NCBI GenBank assembly: GCA_028683635.1
Contig: JAQUHL010000042.1
Coordinates: 1 to 9,669, forward strand
DNA length: 9,669 bases
Source: Candidatus Cloacimonadota bacterium
GTDB lineage: Bacteria; Cloacimonadota; Cloacimonadia; Cloacimonadales; Cloacimonadaceae
Reading direction: 5' to 3'
Position 1 is the stretch's first letter. Every line of letters starts with the position of its first letter. The notes beneath the pieces are model-generated. The model had not been told where the DNA came from. It made no database searches and saw only the letters and a list, made by a program, of their open reading frames with translations. The position numbers and the translations under genes were made by a program. Positions 9,401 to 9,669 of this stretch are shown here, piece by piece.

Positions 9401-9490
9401 GGCAGATTTATAGTCAAAACCACTGCCCGAAAAAGCACTCAGCCAGGTACTAAAAACCAGCAGTAACGATATCCAAAGCACCTTTTTCAT
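3479..9490 (-). CDS. Secreted alpha-2-macroglobulin family protein lacking the thioester cysteine
   Basis: This 2003-residue protein belongs to the bacterial A2M family, whose best-studied members sit in the cell envelope and trap proteases that cut their bait region. Residues 1-19 are a signal peptide (MKKVLW start, hydrophobic core, WLSA before the likely cut); there is no lipobox cysteine, unlike many lipoprotein A2Ms. Residues 20 to about 370 look mostly helical and I do not recognise them. Beta-rich MG-type domains follow: the MG2 hallmark TDRAIYRPGQTV is at about 595-606, a tryptophan-rich loop FWRWWW at 741-746, and VDVTDIGGETRSG near 796-808. A Ser/Thr-rich linker (about 1186-1224) may be the bait region. 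The A2M core motif FAETAFFYPELRTD starts near 1228. The thioester site should read CxEQ but reads S-I-E-Q (1457-1460), followed by MFSRFY. The helical domain after it keeps GGWPWFQG (about 1559-1566) and NWKTT. The C-terminal macroglobulin domain ends with YAPEFTAHSEG. The length fits the Bacteroidota type. I chose the ATG at 9488-9490 over the one at 9532 because it has a Shine-Dalgarno and starts the signal peptide directly. No pbpC-like partner gene is in view. Confidence 0.93.
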   Translation of the reverse strand: MKKVLWISLLLVFSTWLSAFSGSGFDYKSAWKRVQQLQFEGLPASMSVVLDSIYQAAEYDNKTDQQINALINQLAIIERIDGFRATRSIKKVQDQVKKASFPATAIMHSMLGQLYWDYYAKNRQRFQKRTLRQDFDRDDLATWDLKTLHREAISEFRLSLERSSDLKQLKLSDFSELWRYGGKEEIALRPTLYDFLAHRALDFYRCDEASLTIPKERFSLKDPRYFDPAETFMNMKISTTDTLSLKYQAILIFLDLIRFHSQDEDPAPLVEVDLQRLEFVNIYSGLNDGDVLYEESLRKLRKKYEGQEVWALATFKLALFVQKMGNRYRGETAEDYRWYYEIADKLAREGNVAFPESFGGKSCSALSRNIRLPAMRLNAESHIVPDTPFLVHLSVQNIRQVRIHIYRMPYPALTSRDVRLQIWQARIEEINKKFETDPFWGKTFSIADEEDFRTQFYELPVDPLPAGRYLVIASDFNRIKQTAIINCTDIYYTEPESWNGIMRVTSRKTGLPLTGAEAQVHYTEARDDAGNRKSVLKGTALVDSNGFVDIKMDNLNWRHKLIFTNGADTLMTTRSIDIQNRLNIEGYRERFLLFTDRAIYRPGQTVYLKGVFFSTKASKETGLLSNRKITAKLEDTKYKVITQKNLVTNEYGTFNCSFTLPLNAQSGTFYVSAINRSYGSVSIEVEEYKRPTFEVKLDDPEDSYRLHQNVSLNGTALTYAGFPVDNAMVSYRVARQVKYPFWRWWWGELPAPDELDIDFGTTKTDSEGRFSLSFDAIADRELNSRHNPYFIFVVHVDVTDIGGETRSGKLELKAGYRELILDAEIEAQVDIQKKELSLPIIATNLSGKNIPIKGKATIYKLQDPGHIIRKKLWTAPSRFQLSRKEYQALFPDDAYGRESDISTWQKNKEVWSMEFSLPGKDNLQVKNLKDLKPGAYLIELRAIHKGQDVIEQRYFTLFDSQSSKLPYPQAEWFVPIKTECQPGEEAVIILGSSYKNVSLLYEVEKNHQIVERRLLTLNGEQKRFVIPVSESDRPGFWIYFSYIYNNRAYLYSQEIRVPWTNKEIDFEYLSFRDKLLPGDTEEWRLKLKDRSGGKVSAELLASMYDASLDAFKTADWNISIYGRMGRSHNWLDRSLVNTIAFFHRDRYEAQPYPQRIFPSLYWNQLYIQPYNHIRQYKSSYELDDGVRFNASTTIMDKGLVGSSTTQYNSELFDDSPQSSQKIQIRSNFAETAFFYPELRTDEKGEVSFSFQIPDSLTRWKFRAMAISQDMKIGYTEAIAVTQKPLMVIPNSPRFLKEGDRIVFPVRVSSLDEKELAGFCKLELFDALNGKLLNVDFGLEQNKQTFKIKKGESVNLNWEIDVPSGIVAVSYRVTTTTGNFSDAEENTLPVLSNRMLVTESLPLPVSGKSNKSFIFEKFRDMADSQSLKHHRLTLEFTSNPSWYAIQALPYLMESTNESIEQMFSRFYAHSLASHIAKSNPKLRQTFDAWKMREGSTALLSNLEKNQELKSVLLQETPWSQDAENEAENKRRLGLLFDQEKLDVQSKLGISKLMAYQSTSGGWPWFQGMGESRWVTQYIVEGFGHLRQSGVTGFGYSGEDYYMLARAMEFMDKKMNEVYERIKKEEKLKDPNLGYLELQYLYARSFFKDYKIQPHYLEAYDYFLDQARKYWLSSSLYGQGLIALILHRAGDGTASARILASLKEHSVSNEELGMWWESNTRGWFWHEAPIQTQALLIETFSEAGKDDKAVNAMKTWLLKQKQTTNWKTTIATVQACNALLLKGTNWLASGSTTKVRIGGKLFDYYQASGSAPEAGTGYFKHAWTADQITPSLAEVSISNPNPAPVWGSLYWQYFENMDKISPAQTPLSLKKGLFVEKNTSSGRILVPISKDSPVRVGDKVIVRIELRSDRDMEYLHLKDMRGAGLEPVNVLSGVRWQDGVRYYESTMDTSTNFFIEYLSKGTYVFEYPLRASLAGNFSNGIATIQCMYAPEFTAHSEGIKLMIER

Positions 9491-9501
9491 AGTTATAAAC
9501 A

Positions 9502-9507
9502 CTCCCT
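9502..9507 (-). promoter_or_regulatory. Shine-Dalgarno site deciding the A2M start
   Basis: The minus strand reads AGGGAG, eleven bases before the ATG at 9488-9490. An in-frame ATG at 9532 would add fourteen residues before the signal peptide and lacks a comparable purine-rich site, so the downstream ATG is preferred. Confidence 0.65.
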
Positions 9508-9549
9508 GGTGTTCCATGGAATACATTGCCAATCGTTGTTTTATTCTTA

Positions 9550-9578
9550 CAAACTTATTTTACAATTCTATCACACAA
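9550..9578 (-). promoter_or_regulatory. Candidate Bacteroidota-type promoter for the A2M gene
   Basis: The minus strand carries TTG (9576-9578), an 18-base gap, then TAAGTTTG (9550-9557). The second element is an exact match to TAnnTTTG, the -7 element of Bacteroidota promoters, and the spacing to TTG is close to that reported for them. Transcription would begin a few bases downstream, giving a leader of roughly 50 bases before the ATG at 9490. A weaker sigma70-like alternative (TTGTAA, 16 bases, TAAAAC) overlaps it. The rest of the right-hand region to 9669 shows no supportable gene; a frame of 12 codons ending in TAA at the extreme right could be the tail of an upstream gene, but it is too short to judge. 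Confidence 0.4.
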
Positions 9579-9669
9579 TCCTTTTGCTGATGGTGTTGCT
9601 TTACACGTCTTGGCGTTCAATTTTACTCCCTTATGCAGCGAATCTTTGTATGCTATACGTTCGCATCAC

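Noticed and set aside
9491..9532. Upstream ATG that would lengthen the A2M by fourteen residues
   Set aside because: It would place MAMYSMEHQG before the signal peptide and has no good Shine-Dalgarno, whereas the ATG at 9488-9490 has AGGGAG at proper spacing.
9558..9623. Tiny minus-strand frame of 21 codons from a TTG with an upstream GGGAG
   Set aside because: It overlaps the candidate promoter, uses a rare start and has no recognisable sequence; chance is the likelier explanation.

Overview
The window holds two large secreted-protein genes, both on the minus strand. There are no RNA genes, mobile elements or CRISPR arrays that I can support. In transcription order (right to left) the layout is: a short upstream region with a candidate promoter (about 9491-9669); a 2003-residue alpha-2-macroglobulin (A2M) family protein (9490 to 3479); a gap of about 490 bases with several inverted repeats but no convincing gene (3478 to 2987); and a subtilisin-like (S8) multidomain protease that starts at 2986 and runs off the left edge, so only its first 995 residues are present.

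The organism is probably a member of the Bacteroidota / FCB superphylum, possibly a Cloacimonadota-like lineage. The A2M is of the long type common in Bacteroidota, with a tryptophan-rich loop, the MG2 'TDRAIYRPGQTV' motif and a C-terminal 'YAPEFTAHSEG' motif. The protease carries a tail of Ig, jelly-roll and FN3 modules ending in a 'GSGTSTTGTQ...' module that I associate with secreted proteins of these groups. The A2M gene is preceded by a perfect TAnnTTTG motif like the Bacteroidota -7 promoter element. This placement comes from remembered family features, not from a search.

Both products have N-terminal signal peptides without a lipobox, so both should leave the cytoplasm. A2M proteins classically trap proteases, so an A2M next to a secreted protease is suggestive, but the gap and separate ribosome sites do not prove an operon. 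The most notable point is that the thioester site of the A2M, normally CxEQ, reads S-I-E-Q. The active cysteine is replaced by serine, so this protein should not couple covalently to a target. The S8 protease retains its full catalytic set (D214, H248, N353, S423). I see no clearly new system; the candidates worth following are the thioester-less A2M, its pairing with an active protease, and the structured spacer between them.
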